A stretch of 64,000 bases of DNA. Origin: Bradyrhizobium sp. CCGB01. GTDB lineage: Bacteria; Pseudomonadota; Alphaproteobacteria; Rhizobiales; Xanthobacteraceae. Below, in pieces: positions 8,102 through 17,304 of the stretch. Each line of letters opens with the position of its first letter. Position 1 is the first letter of the stretch. The DNA lies in assembly GCF_024199795.1 (NCBI RefSeq), contig NZ_JANADK010000001.1, forward strand, positions 5,952,001-6,016,000, given 5' to 3'. Both the position numbers and the translations under genes were made by a program. A model generated the notes under the pieces. The model did no database searches, was not told the DNA's origin, and saw only the letters and a program-made list of their open reading frames with translations.

Positions 8102-9234
8102 GACCGCGCCTCCCCAACCTGCTTCACAATGTCGGTCACGGCCGCTTCCAACGTCGCATGGTTTCGATGGCCGGCGTCGCGCAGGATGGTCGTCGCGAGA
8201 TCGCTGCGGGTGCCATTCAGCCGCAAAGTCACCGGCTTCGAGGATGTTCGCCTCGCGAGAAGTTCGACGAGGGTTTTGGCCACACGGTCGGTGTGCAGCC
8301 CGCCGCCGAACATGCTGACCAGAATGCCCTTCACGTTCGGAGCGCGATCAAGCAGATCAAAGGCAAGCCCGAAGCCTGCGGGCGTCGGATTGCCGCTCAC
8401 ATCGAGGAAGCAGGCCGGCTGCGCGCCGGCGCCGTCGATCGCATCCATCGCAGCCATCGTCATGCCGGCCCCGCCCGAGATCAGGCCGATCTCGCCGTCG
8501 AGCCAGACCAGCATCAGGCTGGCCTCTTCGCACAACCGGATCTCACGCTCGGCCCTGTCGCGGGACGCCGCAATGGCCGACGCCGTGGCGGCCTTGCGGA
8601 AGGCCGCCGCCTCGTCCAGGACGACCTTGGCATCCGCTGCGATCAGTGCGCCGCCCCTGGCGACGACCAGCGGATTGATCTCGACCGTCGTGCATTCATT
8701 CGCCTGCGCGATATCGAGCAGGCGACGCGCAATGGAGATCACGCGCTCGCGCACCTTCGGGTCACTCTCGACCGGCGCGAGGAGCGCGCGAAAAGCGTGG
8801 GCGCGGAAATTGCGTGCGAGCCCGACCGGATAGCTCAGCGGCGGCGGCCCATCCTCGATGGTGACCCCGCCGCGCGGCGAATAGAGCACGTTGAAGCCGC
8901 CGACACGGCTATCGATCGCCACGGCGAGATAGAGCTCGCGCTCGATATCGAGCCAGCTCTCGACCAGAACGGACGACGGCGCCTCGCCGGCGAACCGCAT
9001 TCCCATGATCGCATCGAATGCATTTTCCAGCTCGGCGGGCGAATTCGCCTTGCGAATGCCCCCCGCCTTGCCGCGCCCACCGGCGGCGACTTGCGCCTTC
9101 ACGGCAACGGGCAGCTCGATGCGACAGGTCCGCGCTTCGTCGAGGGAGCGCAATTCCTGGCTGGACGGTGTGGCGATGGCGGCGGCGCGCAGCAGCGCCT
9201 TGCCCTGGGCTTCAGTGACCAACATAAAATGCAT
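8098..9234 (-). CDS. Succinyl-CoA ligase-like beta subunit, ATP-grasp
   Basis: Partner of the alpha subunit and first gene of the operon. About 378 residues. The ATP-grasp region contains VKAQVAAGGRGKAGG near residue 45 and the metal-binding EINPLVV near residue 200. The C-terminal CoA-ligase domain has SGGAGMTMAAMD, FLDVSGNPTP and SMFGGG, matching SucC-type subunits with some substitutions. The start is either ATG 9234 or ATG 9225; neither has a good ribosome site, and a 15-base palindrome covers the first start codon. The open frame upstream of 9234 has no family similarity. Confidence 0.85.
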   Translation of the reverse strand: MHFMLVTEAQGKALLRAAAIATPSSQELRSLDEARTCRIELPVAVKAQVAAGGRGKAGGIRKANSPAELENAFDAIMGMRFAGEAPSSVLVESWLDIERELYLAVAIDSRVGGFNVLYSPRGGVTIEDGPPPLSYPVGLARNFRAHAFRALLAPVESDPKVRERVISIARRLLDIAQANECTTVEINPLVVARGGALIAADAKVVLDEAAAFRKAATASAIAASRDRAEREIRLCEEASLMLVWLDGEIGLISGGAGMTMAAMDAIDGAGAQPACFLDVSGNPTPAGFGLAFDLLDRAPNVKGILVSMFGGGLHTDRVAKTLVELLARRTSSKPVTLRLNGTRSDLATTILRDAGHRNHATLEAAVTDIVKQVGEARS

Positions 9235-9242
9235 AATGCATT
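9228..9242. promoter_or_regulatory. Perfect palindrome over the start of the ligase operon (candidate operator)
   Basis: AATGCATAATGCATT is a perfect inverted repeat with one central base. It overlaps the putative first codon of the operon at 1-9234. Ten of its bases (ATAATGCATT) recur at 9364-9373, 131 bases upstream. Palindromic shape, AT-richness in a GC-rich setting and repetition fit a repressor site; the regulator is not identified. Confidence 0.5.
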
Positions 9243-9654
9243 CTATTCGGCGACGGTCAACACCTCGTTTGACAGAAATTCCTGCATCGATGCGGGAATT
9301 CGGTCGAACTATCAGCGAAATCAGCCTCAGAGGGCTCAATCAGAGGAAGGCGCTCGACTCAAGATAATGCATTTTTTTGACCGACTATGCGACGGCGTCG
9401 CCCGTCAAAGCGCTTGGCAGGCTTCGCCGAGCTCTCGATCTGCCGGTCAAATATCGCCCTCGCCGGCCGAGGCAGCCCGGCATTGTCGGGAAAAGGAGCT
9501 CCGCAGCCGCGCCGGCCACGGAGCTCGAGTCAGGGGAGGAAACGCCCCGAGGGCGATGGCGATCTCATCGACCGCCGTTGTTCTCCGGAGGCAGCGATTG
9601 TGCCTCCAGAGATTGCGAGGAGCGGCACGTTGGCACCGCTCTGTTCACGAGACC
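9235..9654. other. Intergenic region between two minus-strand operons
   Basis: About 420 bases without a convincing gene. It must hold the promoter of the ligase-CoA transferase operon (transcribed leftward) and the 3' end of the operon ending with the aldehyde dehydrogenase. A copy of ATAATGCATT is at 9364-9373, in a more AT-rich stretch (9225-9375) than the surroundings. Open frames across it are GC-driven extensions with no recognisable protein. Confidence 0.6.
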
Positions 9655-11133
9655 TCACATCTTCAGAGCAAACGGATCGCGCTCTTCGTTCGAAAAATCG
9701 ATCATGACGTTCTTGGTCTGCAAGAATTCATCCAGTGCCGCCACCCCACGCTCTTTGCCAAATCCCGACTCCTTGAAGCCACCGAACGGCGCCATCGCGC
9801 TGGACGCACGATAGGTATTCACCCAGACCGTCCCTGCATGAATGGCCCGCGAGACGCGCAATGCGCGCGACAGGTTCGTCGTCCAAATCCCGGAGGCCAG
9901 GCCATATCTGGTATCGTTGGCGATGCTGATCGCTTGCTCCTCCGTATCGAAGGGAATGATCGAGAGCACAGGCCCGAACACCTCCTCCTGGGCAATCGCC
10001 ATCTTGTTCTCCACGCCGGTGAAGATGGTCGGCTCGATAAACAGGCCTTTCCCCAGACCATCCCCTGTCGCTGGCTTTCCGCCGCAAGCGAGAACCGCGC
10101 CCTCCCCTTGCGCATCGCCGATGCATTTGAGGATCCGCTCGAACTGTGGCTCGTTCGCCACCGTCCCCATATCGGTCGCCTTTTCCAATGGATTGCCGAG
10201 CCTGATCTTCCGGGCGCGGGCGACGAGCCGCTTCACGATCTCATCGTGAACTGAGCGCTGAACGAGGAGCCGCGAGCCGGCAATACATGTTTGCCCCGTT
10301 GCGCCGAAAATGCCGGCGAGAGCCCCGACGGTCGCCTTGTCGAGGTCGGCGTCTTCGAAGATGACGTTGGGAGACTTGCCGCCCAGCTCCAGCGTGACCG
10401 GGACAAGGGAGCGGCCCGCCTCTGCCGCGATCTGACGGCCGACATTGGGGCTCCCCGTGAAACTGACACGATCGATCCGGCCACTCGTGAGCAGCGCCTG
10501 CCCCGCCCTGTAGTCGCCGGTCACGACATTGACGACGCCCGCCGGAAAGCCCGCCTCCCGGACCAGCTCGGCGAATTCCAGCGTCGTCACCGATGCATGC
10601 TCGGAAGGCTTGATGACGACGCAATTGCCTGCCGCAAGCGCCGGGGCAAGCTTGTTCGCAAGCAGGCCCATGGGCGAATTCCAGGCCGTGATGAGAACCG
10701 CAACGCCGATCGGCTCCCGGCGCGTGAAGTCGAAGACATCGCGCTGGTCCAGCGGAATGGTATCGCCGAAGATCTTGTCGGCGCAGCCCGCGAAGAACCG
10801 ATAGGCGCGCGCGGCAAAATGCATCTGACCGTGGGTCTCCCGGATGATCTTTCCGTTGTCGGTGCTCTCCATGATGGCCATGCGCTCGGCTTGGGCATCG
10901 AGCAGATCGGCCAGCCTGTTCAGCAACGTCGCGCGGGCGAGCCCGGTGGTCTTGCTCCAGACGGAGTCATAGGCGGTCCTGGCAGCGGCGATCGCATCGG
11001 CGACCTGCGAGGGCGTTGCCTGCGGCACCAATGCCCATTCCTCGCGGCTATAGGGGTTTATGGCGGCGAACCATTCCTGGTTCGGCGTGGTCACCGTCTC
11101 GTTGGCAATCGCAAGTCCATACTTCCTGGGCAT
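9655..11133 (-). CDS. NAD(P)-dependent aldehyde dehydrogenase
   Basis: Oxidises an aldehyde to a carboxylic acid. 492 residues, typical length. The catalytic machinery is complete: Asn in AWNSPMG (about 152), general base Glu249 in LELGGKSPN, nucleophile Cys283 in GQTCIAGSR, and the cofactor-binding FTGSPNVGRQIA near 226. It is the last gene of the long operon with the 3-hydroxyisobutyrate-dehydrogenase-like enzyme and the lactonase-like protein, so it may oxidise a semialdehyde formed by that dehydrogenase. The specific substrate is not predictable. Confidence 0.93.
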   Translation of the reverse strand: MPRKYGLAIANETVTTPNQEWFAAINPYSREEWALVPQATPSQVADAIAAARTAYDSVWSKTTGLARATLLNRLADLLDAQAERMAIMESTDNGKIIRETHGQMHFAARAYRFFAGCADKIFGDTIPLDQRDVFDFTRREPIGVAVLITAWNSPMGLLANKLAPALAAGNCVVIKPSEHASVTTLEFAELVREAGFPAGVVNVVTGDYRAGQALLTSGRIDRVSFTGSPNVGRQIAAEAGRSLVPVTLELGGKSPNVIFEDADLDKATVGALAGIFGATGQTCIAGSRLLVQRSVHDEIVKRLVARARKIRLGNPLEKATDMGTVANEPQFERILKCIGDAQGEGAVLACGGKPATGDGLGKGLFIEPTIFTGVENKMAIAQEEVFGPVLSIIPFDTEEQAISIANDTRYGLASGIWTTNLSRALRVSRAIHAGTVWVNTYRASSAMAPFGGFKESGFGKERGVAALDEFLQTKNVMIDFSNEERDPFALKM

Positions 11134-11219
11134 GATCCATCATCTCCGCAATTGGCGAATTGTTGTGCTTCTGATCCGGACAGCGCGCGCTGCGCCGGCC
11201 TTCGCTTTTGGCTTGGTGT

Positions 11220-12020
11220 TTAGGCAGGGCTTCCGCGAGGATCGGCATCCAGTCGCGCGATGCCGTCGAGCTCATCGCGCGCGGCAGGAAACAGCGACAG
11301 CACCTGCCGGTCATGCCCCGGGATGATATGGGACGGGCTATCGGCCAATTTCCGGATGACCGCGAAGCCGTTCAGCGTCTGCTTCGTATCGAACAACACA
11401 GGAAATGGCCGGCTCTGGAGAATGTTGGCGTAGTAGTGCGAAGCGTCCGAGGCGAGCACCACGTAACCTCGTCGCGTCCTGACCCTGACGATCTGAAGTC
11501 CCGCGGTGTGACCGCCGAGCCAGTGCAAGGATATTCCGTCGTCGAAATCGGAGTTTGGATCGTGAAGGGTCACGCTTCCTTCGAAGTTCCGTCTGACGAT
11601 ATGGCCGACGTCCTCCGCATTGTAGGCCTTGCTTTGCTGCGCGTCGCACATGCACCGGCCCGTGCAGAAATGCATCTCGCGCTCCTGCACGTGATACCGC
11701 GCCCGGGGAAACAAATCGTGGTTGCCGGCATGGTCCCAATGCATGTGGGTCAGGATGACGTCCTTGACGTTCTCAGGATCGATATCGATCTGCTTCAGCC
11801 CTTCGGCAACCGGCCGCGTGACGGCGTAGTTGCGCGCCCTTCCGGCCTTCTCGTCAAAGCCGGTATCGACGATCACCGTCCGGTTTCGGCTGACCAGCGC
11901 CCAGACGAAGAAGTCCATCGGCATCTGCGTATCGGGCGCATCGTGCGCGATGAAGTTCTCCGACGAGCGCCGGTCATCCTTCCTGGCGTAACGGATCGCA
12001 TAGATTTCATACTCGGACAT
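11220..12020 (-). CDS. Metallo-beta-lactamase-fold hydrolase, lactonase-like
   Basis: 266 residues from ATG 12020. The two-zinc motif is intact as THMHWDHAGN (His92, His94, Asp96, His97), with later ligand-bearing segments WLGGHTAG, LASDASHYYAN and HIIPGHD. Arrangement and length fit the AttM/AiiA-like lactonase group, although other small esters are possible. The open frame runs 77 codons further upstream, but the family N-terminus and the neighbouring TctC gene (stop at 12029) argue for 12020. Within a carboxylate operon, opening of a lactone substrate is more likely than quorum quenching; this is inference. Confidence 0.82.
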   Translation of the reverse strand: MSEYEIYAIRYARKDDRRSSENFIAHDAPDTQMPMDFFVWALVSRNRTVIVDTGFDEKAGRARNYAVTRPVAEGLKQIDIDPENVKDVILTHMHWDHAGNHDLFPRARYHVQEREMHFCTGRCMCDAQQSKAYNAEDVGHIVRRNFEGSVTLHDPNSDFDDGISLHWLGGHTAGLQIVRVRTRRGYVVLASDASHYYANILQSRPFPVLFDTKQTLNGFAVIRKLADSPSHIIPGHDRQVLSLFPAARDELDGIARLDADPRGSPA

Positions 12021-12028
12021 GTCGTCGT

Positions 12029-12985
12029 TCACTGGCGCTCGATGCCAGCTTCCCTCGTTGTCGTCGCCCACAATTCCATGTCGCTCTTGACGTGCTCGCC
12101 GAACTCCGCCGGCCCGACCCATTGCGCCTCGAAGCCGATATCGGCGAGCCGGCTGCGGGTCTCGGGCTCGGCCAACACCTCGCGCACGCCCTCGGCGAGC
12201 TTTGCAACGATCTCCGGCGGCGTGCCCTTGGGCGCGAAGAGCCCGCTCCATGCGGAGATGTTGATGAACTCGAGGCCCCCTTCCTTCATCGTCGGGATCT
12301 CGGGGAAACGCGAGGCCCGGCCGAGGTTTGTGGTGGCGAGCGCGCGTGCCGTGCCGGCCTCGACCTGGGACACCGCGGGAGCCATATCCGTGAACGTCAT
12401 GGACACGCGTTGCGCGATGATGTCGGTGACGACCTGCGGGCTGTTCCGATAGGGCACGGCAGCAATATCGATGCCCGCCCGCCGCTTGAATGCCTCGCCG
12501 GACAGCTGGCCAAGCGCGTTGGCATAACCGAACGTGAGCGAGCCCGGCTTGGTCTTGGCCAGCGCCACGAGATCGGCCACGTTCTTGACGGGCAGGCCCG
12601 GATCAATGATCAGAAAATAGGGAAACAGGCCAAACTGCGAAATGGGCGCGAAGTCGGCGACGGGATCGTACTGGATCGATTTCAGCATGCTGGGGTTGGC
12701 TGCGTGCGTGGACGTTCCGCCGACCAGCAACGTATATCCATCAGGTACTGAACGAGCAGCCGCCGTTGCGCCCAGCGCTCCATTGGCGCCGACGCGATTG
12801 TCGATGACGATCGTCGTCTTCAGCAGCTCCGACAGCCGCTGAAACACGATGCGCGCAACGCCATCGGTCCCGCTGCCGGGCGCGAACGGCGCGATCACCG
12901 TAATCCGCTGCGAGGGATAGTTTTGCGCCCCTGCCCCGCTCAACTGCGAAAGCAGCAGGACAATCGTCAACAACAGCACCCGCAC
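12029..12985 (-). CDS. Tripartite tricarboxylate transporter receptor, Bug/TctC family
   Basis: Periplasmic solute receptor of 318 residues. A signal peptide (hydrophobic residues 2-19) precedes QNYPSQRITVIAPFAPGSGTD, the classical TctC start; GANGALGATAAARS and GGTSTHAANPS are binding-site loops of the family. These receptors bind carboxylates. No TctA or TctB membrane subunit is encoded in the window, so it is an orphan; such Bug receptors are abundant in soil proteobacteria and may use a distant TctAB or serve as sensors. The operon suggests the same carboxylate as the enzymes. Confidence 0.9.
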   Translation of the reverse strand: MRVLLLTIVLLLSQLSGAGAQNYPSQRITVIAPFAPGSGTDGVARIVFQRLSELLKTTIVIDNRVGANGALGATAAARSVPDGYTLLVGGTSTHAANPSMLKSIQYDPVADFAPISQFGLFPYFLIIDPGLPVKNVADLVALAKTKPGSLTFGYANALGQLSGEAFKRRAGIDIAAVPYRNSPQVVTDIIAQRVSMTFTDMAPAVSQVEAGTARALATTNLGRASRFPEIPTMKEGGLEFINISAWSGLFAPKGTPPEIVAKLAEGVREVLAEPETRSRLADIGFEAQWVGPAEFGEHVKSDMELWATTTREAGIERQ

Positions 12986-13035
12986 CAGACCCTCCCGTTG
13001 TCTTTCTTGCTAGAGCCCGAATGGCTCGATCACGA

Positions 13036-13923
13036 CTATTTCGAGGAACGCGCGATGATCTTCAGGATCACCGGCCAGTAATTCGCCCCAAAGCCGTTCT
13101 GCGAGGCTTCGGCCAGAAGACCGGCGCCGAGGGCCGCTTCCCTCGCCTCGATCCCGGCATCCCTGGCCATGTCGAGCGCGTAGGACATGTCCTTGTGCAT
13201 GTAGTCGGTCGAGAACACCCGTTCGGGAAATTCCTGCGCCGCGACCGCCTTGTAGCCATGATTGCGCAGCGCAAAGCTGTCGGCGGAGCCCTTGGAGAAG
13301 GCGTCGAACAAGGTCTCTGTCGATACGCCCGCCGAGTTCGCGATTGCGACGGCTTCGCACAGCGCGGTCACGGTCCCGACCACGACCATGTTGTTGAGGA
13401 TTTTCACGACCTGACCCGATCCGACATCGCCACAATGGGTGACCTCGCTGGCAAAGCAGCGGAGCAGCGGCTCGATGCGGGCAAACACGTCCGCCGTCGC
13501 CCCGACCGAAATCGCAAGCGTCCCCGCCTCCGCCGCCGCCCGCGTCCGGGCCACGGGTGCGTCGGCATAGTCGGCGCCCTTTGCCTTGAAGACGCCGGCC
13601 AGTTCGCGCGTCAGTTTCAACGGACTGGTGGAGAGATCGACGATGGTCTGGCCGGCGCGTGCGAACTCGAGCAGCCCTCCGCGCATCTCGCATATCTTCT
13701 TGAGGTGCTCGCCGCTCGGCATGGAAATGAAGATCACATCCGCCCCTGCGAGCCCCGAGATCGAGCCAACATCGACCGCACCAGCTTGAACGAGACGCGC
13801 CACTGGCTCGGCATTGATGTCGTGAATCAGTACTTTCTGCTTCGTCTTCTGCACGAGGTGCCGGCACATGGGTTCGCCCATGACGCCCAAACCGATGAAG
13901 CCGAAGGTCGAAGATCCAGTCAT
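13036..13923 (-). CDS. 3-hydroxyisobutyrate dehydrogenase-family NAD(P)-dependent beta-hydroxyacid dehydrogenase
   Basis: Oxidises a beta-hydroxy acid to a semialdehyde or beta-keto acid, or the reverse. 295 residues. The Rossmann motif FGFIGLGVMGEPM is at residues 7-19, DLSTS near 97-101, the substrate loop reads DAPVARTRAAAEAGT (usually DAPVSGG), and catalytic Lys174 is in GSGQVVKILNN. The altered loop suggests a substrate other than 3-hydroxyisobutyrate. Start at ATG 13923 has GGAG seven bases upstream. The family includes tartronate-semialdehyde reductase and 2-(hydroxymethyl)glutarate dehydrogenase. Confidence 0.88.
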   Translation of the reverse strand: MTGSSTFGFIGLGVMGEPMCRHLVQKTKQKVLIHDINAEPVARLVQAGAVDVGSISGLAGADVIFISMPSGEHLKKICEMRGGLLEFARAGQTIVDLSTSPLKLTRELAGVFKAKGADYADAPVARTRAAAEAGTLAISVGATADVFARIEPLLRCFASEVTHCGDVGSGQVVKILNNMVVVGTVTALCEAVAIANSAGVSTETLFDAFSKGSADSFALRNHGYKAVAAQEFPERVFSTDYMHKDMSYALDMARDAGIEAREAALGAGLLAEASQNGFGANYWPVILKIIARSSK

Positions 13924-13957
13924 GTTACAACTCCGGAATTTCCAGACAGACACTTAT

Positions 13958-14665
13958 TTAGATGCCGAGATAGGCGCGCCGCACGTAGTCGCTGGCCAGC
14001 AGGTCCTTGCCCTTCCCGCTCAGCGCGACCGCGCCGGTTTCGAGCACGAAGGCTTCGTTGCAGAGATTGAGCGCCAGCTTTGCATTCTGCTCGACCAGGA
14101 TGATCGACATGCCGATATCGCGGTTGATCTCGACGATGATACGCGCGATCTCGTCGACGATGATCGGAGCGAGCCCGAGCGAGGGCTCGTCCAGGAGCAA
14201 CAGGCGCGGCCTCGCCATGAGCGCGCGGCCAATGGCGACCATCTGCTGTTCGCCGCCCGACAGCGAACCGGCCATTTGGCTCCTTCGCTCCACAAGACGG
14301 GGAAAATATCCGTAGATCTGGTCCAGCGTCTTCTTCTGGTGAGCCCTGTCTCGCTGCGAATAACCACCCACCAGGAGATTGTCGAGCACGCTCATCTGCG
14401 GGAAGACACGTCGTCCTTCGGGCGACAGCGCGATACCGCGCCCGACGCGCTGGGGCGCAGAGGCACCGTCGATCCGCTCGCCGTCAAAATAGATCTCTCC
14501 GCCGCTCACGGGTTTAAGGCCGATGATGGCCTTCATCGTGGTGGTCTTGCCCGCACCGTTTGAACCGATGAGAGAGACAATGGCGCCGTCGGCAACGGAC
14601 AGGCTCAGATTGCGGACCGCCGTGAGAGGGCCGTAGGCAACGCTGATCCCGCGAACGTCAAGCAT
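13958..14665 (-). CDS. livF: Branched-chain amino acid-type ABC importer ATPase LivF
   Basis: Second nucleotide-binding subunit of a Liv/HAAT importer. 235 residues, exactly the LivF size. It has Walker [10 protein letters not shown] near residue 38, signature LSGGEQQM and Walker [15 protein letters not shown]. The start overlaps the end of livG by eight bases. With livG, livM, livH and the receptor gene the system is complete. In this operon the cargo is probably an organic acid or amide rather than leucine, as is common in this lineage; that is inferred from context. Confidence 0.93.
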   Translation of the reverse strand: MLDVRGISVAYGPLTAVRNLSLSVADGAIVSLIGSNGAGKTTTMKAIIGLKPVSGGEIYFDGERIDGASAPQRVGRGIALSPEGRRVFPQMSVLDNLLVGGYSQRDRAHQKKTLDQIYGYFPRLVERRSQMAGSLSGGEQQMVAIGRALMARPRLLLLDEPSLGLAPIIVDEIARIIVEINRDIGMSIILVEQNAKLALNLCNEAFVLETGAVALSGKGKDLLASDYVRRAYLGI

Positions 14666-15419
14666 GGACAGCCTCCTTGCCGAGATACGCCTCGATCACG
14701 ACCGGGTTTGATACGACCTCCGCAGGCGTTCCCTGTGCGATCAGCGTGCCGTGGTCCAGCACCACGACGCGATTGCACAGGCCCATGACGGTGCGCATGT
14801 GATGCTCGACCATCACCATGGTGACACCGCGCTCCGCCTGCACACGGCGGAGAACTGACGCGAGCTCAGCCGCTTCCTCTGGATTGAGCCCTGCGACCGG
14901 TTCATCGAGCATCAGGAGCCTGGGTTCGCTGGCGAGCGCGATGGCGACGCCGAGGCGCCGCTGCTCGCCATAGGACAGCTCGCGAGCCTTTAAGCCTGCG
15001 CGACGGGTTAGCCCGAACAGATCGAGCACATCAAACGCTTTCTCTTCCGCTGCCACCCGCCATCTATCCGAAAGCAACCCACCCCACAGGCCGGACAAGC
15101 CCGAAGCCAGCGTGCCACGCGCGGCGTTTTCGATGACCGTCGCCTCCGGGTAGATGGTTGCAGCCTGGAAGGTCCGCGACAGCCCCTGGCGAACCGTCTG
15201 ATTGGCCGGCTGCCCGGAGATATCGCGGCCCAGAAACCGGACCGTCCCCGCCGACGGCCTCAGAACGCCCGAGATCACGTTGAACAACGTGGTCTTGCCT
15301 GCGCCGTTCGGACCGATCAGGCCGAGAAAGTCTCCCTCTTTGACATCAAACGACACGTCCCGAACGGCAACAAGCCCGCCGAAGGAACGCTTCAGGCTAT
15401 CGACTTCGAGCATGCTCAT
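14658..15419 (-). CDS. livG: Branched-chain amino acid-type ABC importer ATPase LivG
   Basis: First nucleotide-binding subunit, 253 residues. Walker [10 protein letters not shown] lies at about residues 36-44, the signature region is [10 protein letters not shown], Walker B is [15 protein letters not shown], and the C-terminus carries the LivG-specific tail ending in IEAYLGKE. It overlaps livM by four bases and livF by eight bases, so the cassette is translated in step. Confidence 0.93.
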   Translation of the reverse strand: MSMLEVDSLKRSFGGLVAVRDVSFDVKEGDFLGLIGPNGAGKTTLFNVISGVLRPSAGTVRFLGRDISGQPANQTVRQGLSRTFQAATIYPEATVIENAARGTLASGLSGLWGGLLSDRWRVAAEEKAFDVLDLFGLTRRAGLKARELSYGEQRRLGVAIALASEPRLLMLDEPVAGLNPEEAAELASVLRRVQAERGVTMVMVEHHMRTVMGLCNRVVVLDHGTLIAQGTPAEVVSNPVVIEAYLGKEAVHA

Positions 15420-16408
15420 GGCACTTCCTCGGCCACGCGCGCTGCGCTAATTTCTGCAACCCGTTGGCGCGAACGCCAGGCCTGGACAACGCTCGCCAGA
15501 CCGTTCGGAACGAACATCAGGCAAAGCACGAGCACGCCCCCGTAGATGATATGCTGCAATCCCTCAGTGGATCGCAGCAGCTCCGGCAAGGGCGTCAGGA
15601 CCAGCACGCCGACGACCGGCCCCAGCACCCCGTCACGCCCGCCGACGACCAGCATGGTCAGGTAGGAGACTGACTCCCAGAACGTATATGAATCCGGCGA
15701 AATGAACCGGAGATAGTGCGTCGACAACGCGCCCGCAAAACCCGCGATGCCGGATCCGATCGTAAAGGCGATCACCTGCACTCGATGCGTGTCGATGCCG
15801 CTCGATTCGGTAAGGCGCTGGTTCTCGGCGGTCGCCGCCATCATCGTGCCGAGCGGCGACCGGTAGAGCAGCCAGGTCAGGAGCAGCGTCGCCAGCGCGC
15901 AACCGAGCGCGAAGGGATAGAATTGCGGCTTGGTGCGAAGGACGTAGCCGAAGATCGAGATCGGGGGCACACCGACGAGCCCGTTTGCGCCGCCCGTGAC
16001 CGAGCTCATGTCCAGCGCCAGCAACACCGCGATCTGGCTGAACGCAAAGGCCACCAGCACGAAATAGACGCCGCGCAAGCGCAGGATGATCCAGCCAAGA
16101 GCGGCGGCGATGACGGCCGCAACCAGCCCCGCGACGAACAGGGTCACCAGAGGCGGCCAGCCCCTCATCGACAACAGCGCCGAAACATATCCGCCGACCA
16201 GCGCAAAGCCACCATGGCCCATGGATAGCTGCCCCGCCCGGGCAATGATGGCGAGGCCCAGCACGAGCATGAGATTGATGCAGCCGACTGTCGCGAGGTG
16301 AACATAGAACTGGTTCGGTGCGAACCAGGGCAGTAGCGCGGCGAGACCGACGGCGGCTGCGACGCCGACATAGGACATCGGCTTGAACTGGGCTGTGTGA
16401 GCAATCAC
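15416..16408 (-). CDS. livM: Branched-chain amino acid-type ABC importer permease LivM
   Basis: Inner-membrane subunit, 330 residues with eight or more hydrophobic segments. LivM hallmarks include NLMLVLGLAIIARAGQLSMG near residues 40-60 and the late segment containing GGRDGVLGPVVG. It starts four bases inside the end of livH. It forms the channel with LivH. Confidence 0.93.
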   Translation of the reverse strand: MIAHTAQFKPMSYVGVAAAVGLAALLPWFAPNQFYVHLATVGCINLMLVLGLAIIARAGQLSMGHGGFALVGGYVSALLSMRGWPPLVTLFVAGLVAAVIAAALGWIILRLRGVYFVLVAFAFSQIAVLLALDMSSVTGGANGLVGVPPISIFGYVLRTKPQFYPFALGCALATLLLTWLLYRSPLGTMMAATAENQRLTESSGIDTHRVQVIAFTIGSGIAGFAGALSTHYLRFISPDSYTFWESVSYLTMLVVGGRDGVLGPVVGVLVLTPLPELLRSTEGLQHIIYGGVLVLCLMFVPNGLASVVQAWRSRQRVAEISAARVAEEVP

Positions 16409-17280
16409 GCCTCACGCTCCTTTCGGCCCAGCAGGCCCTGCGGACGCAGCAGTACGACAGCGATGACGACGAGAAACTGGAGGATCTCCGATAGCGAGGC
16501 GCTCACGAACGTTCCCGCAAAGCTCTCGATCAGGCCGATGAGCAATCCGCCCGCCACGGCGCCGGGAACGCTACCAAGCCCGCCGATGACGACGATCACG
16601 AAGGCCTTCAGCGTCGGCGCGAGGCCAATGAAGGGCGAGACCGACAGCACAGGAGCCATGAGGACGCCGGCGAAGGCCGCAAGGCTCACGCCCAGCACGA
16701 ACGCGACCGGAAATATCACGTCGACGCGAATACCTTGCACCTGCGCGATCTCGGCGTCCTGGGCGACGGCACGCATGGCCCGACCAATTCGCGTATGACC
16801 GATCAGCAGGTTGAGCGACACGACGGCGACGATCGCCCCGATGATGACGACCAGCCGCGACCAGGGGAACACCACGCCACCGACGGACAGGACCCCGGAT
16901 ATGACAGGCGGCACGGTGCGTGCCGACGCCCCCCACATCAGCAGCGCGCTGTTCTGCAGAATGAGAGCGACGCCGACGGAAGCGATCATCCCGTTCAGCT
17001 CGTTGCCGCGAAACTTGCGGAAGACGATCCGCTCCATCAGCAGGCCCAGCAACGCCGTGGCGCCTACGGCCAGCAGAACGCTGATGGAGAACGGCACATC
17101 GTTGCTGCCATAGAGGATCGCGAACAGGAACGCGCCGGCCATGTAGAACTCACCATGCGCGAAGTTCACGATGCGCATGATGCCGAACACCATGGTGAAG
17201 CCGATGGCCATCAACACGTAGATCATGCCGACCATGAGGCCGTTCACGATGGTCTGGGCTAGAATGATTTCCATGCTCAC
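16405..17280 (-). CDS. livH: Branched-chain amino acid-type ABC importer permease LivH
   Basis: Inner-membrane subunit, 291 residues. It has the family start with QTIVNGLMVGMIYVLMAIG and the conserved VNFAHGEFYM near residue 38, and ends with RPQGLLGRKEREA. It follows the receptor gene after 63 bases that contain a strong hairpin, and overlaps livM by four bases. Confidence 0.93.
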   Translation of the reverse strand: MSMEIILAQTIVNGLMVGMIYVLMAIGFTMVFGIMRIVNFAHGEFYMAGAFLFAILYGSNDVPFSISVLLAVGATALLGLLMERIVFRKFRGNELNGMIASVGVALILQNSALLMWGASARTVPPVISGVLSVGGVVFPWSRLVVIIGAIVAVVSLNLLIGHTRIGRAMRAVAQDAEIAQVQGIRVDVIFPVAFVLGVSLAAFAGVLMAPVLSVSPFIGLAPTLKAFVIVVIGGLGSVPGAVAGGLLIGLIESFAGTFVSASLSEILQFLVVIAVVLLRPQGLLGRKEREA

Positions 17281-17304
17281 GGGACGACAACTCCAATCGC
17301 TTCA

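Noticed and set aside
7211..9234. House-keeping TCA succinyl-CoA synthetase
   Set aside because: Motifs are diverged, no mdh, sucA or sucB genes adjoin, and the pair opens a catabolic operon, so a specialised ligase is more likely.
8158..10254. A 698-codon plus-strand open frame
   Set aside because: It lies antisense to the ligase beta gene, the promoter region and the aldehyde dehydrogenase, all of which have clear families. Its translation is Arg/His/Asp-rich without domain pattern, as expected of a GC-rich antisense frame.
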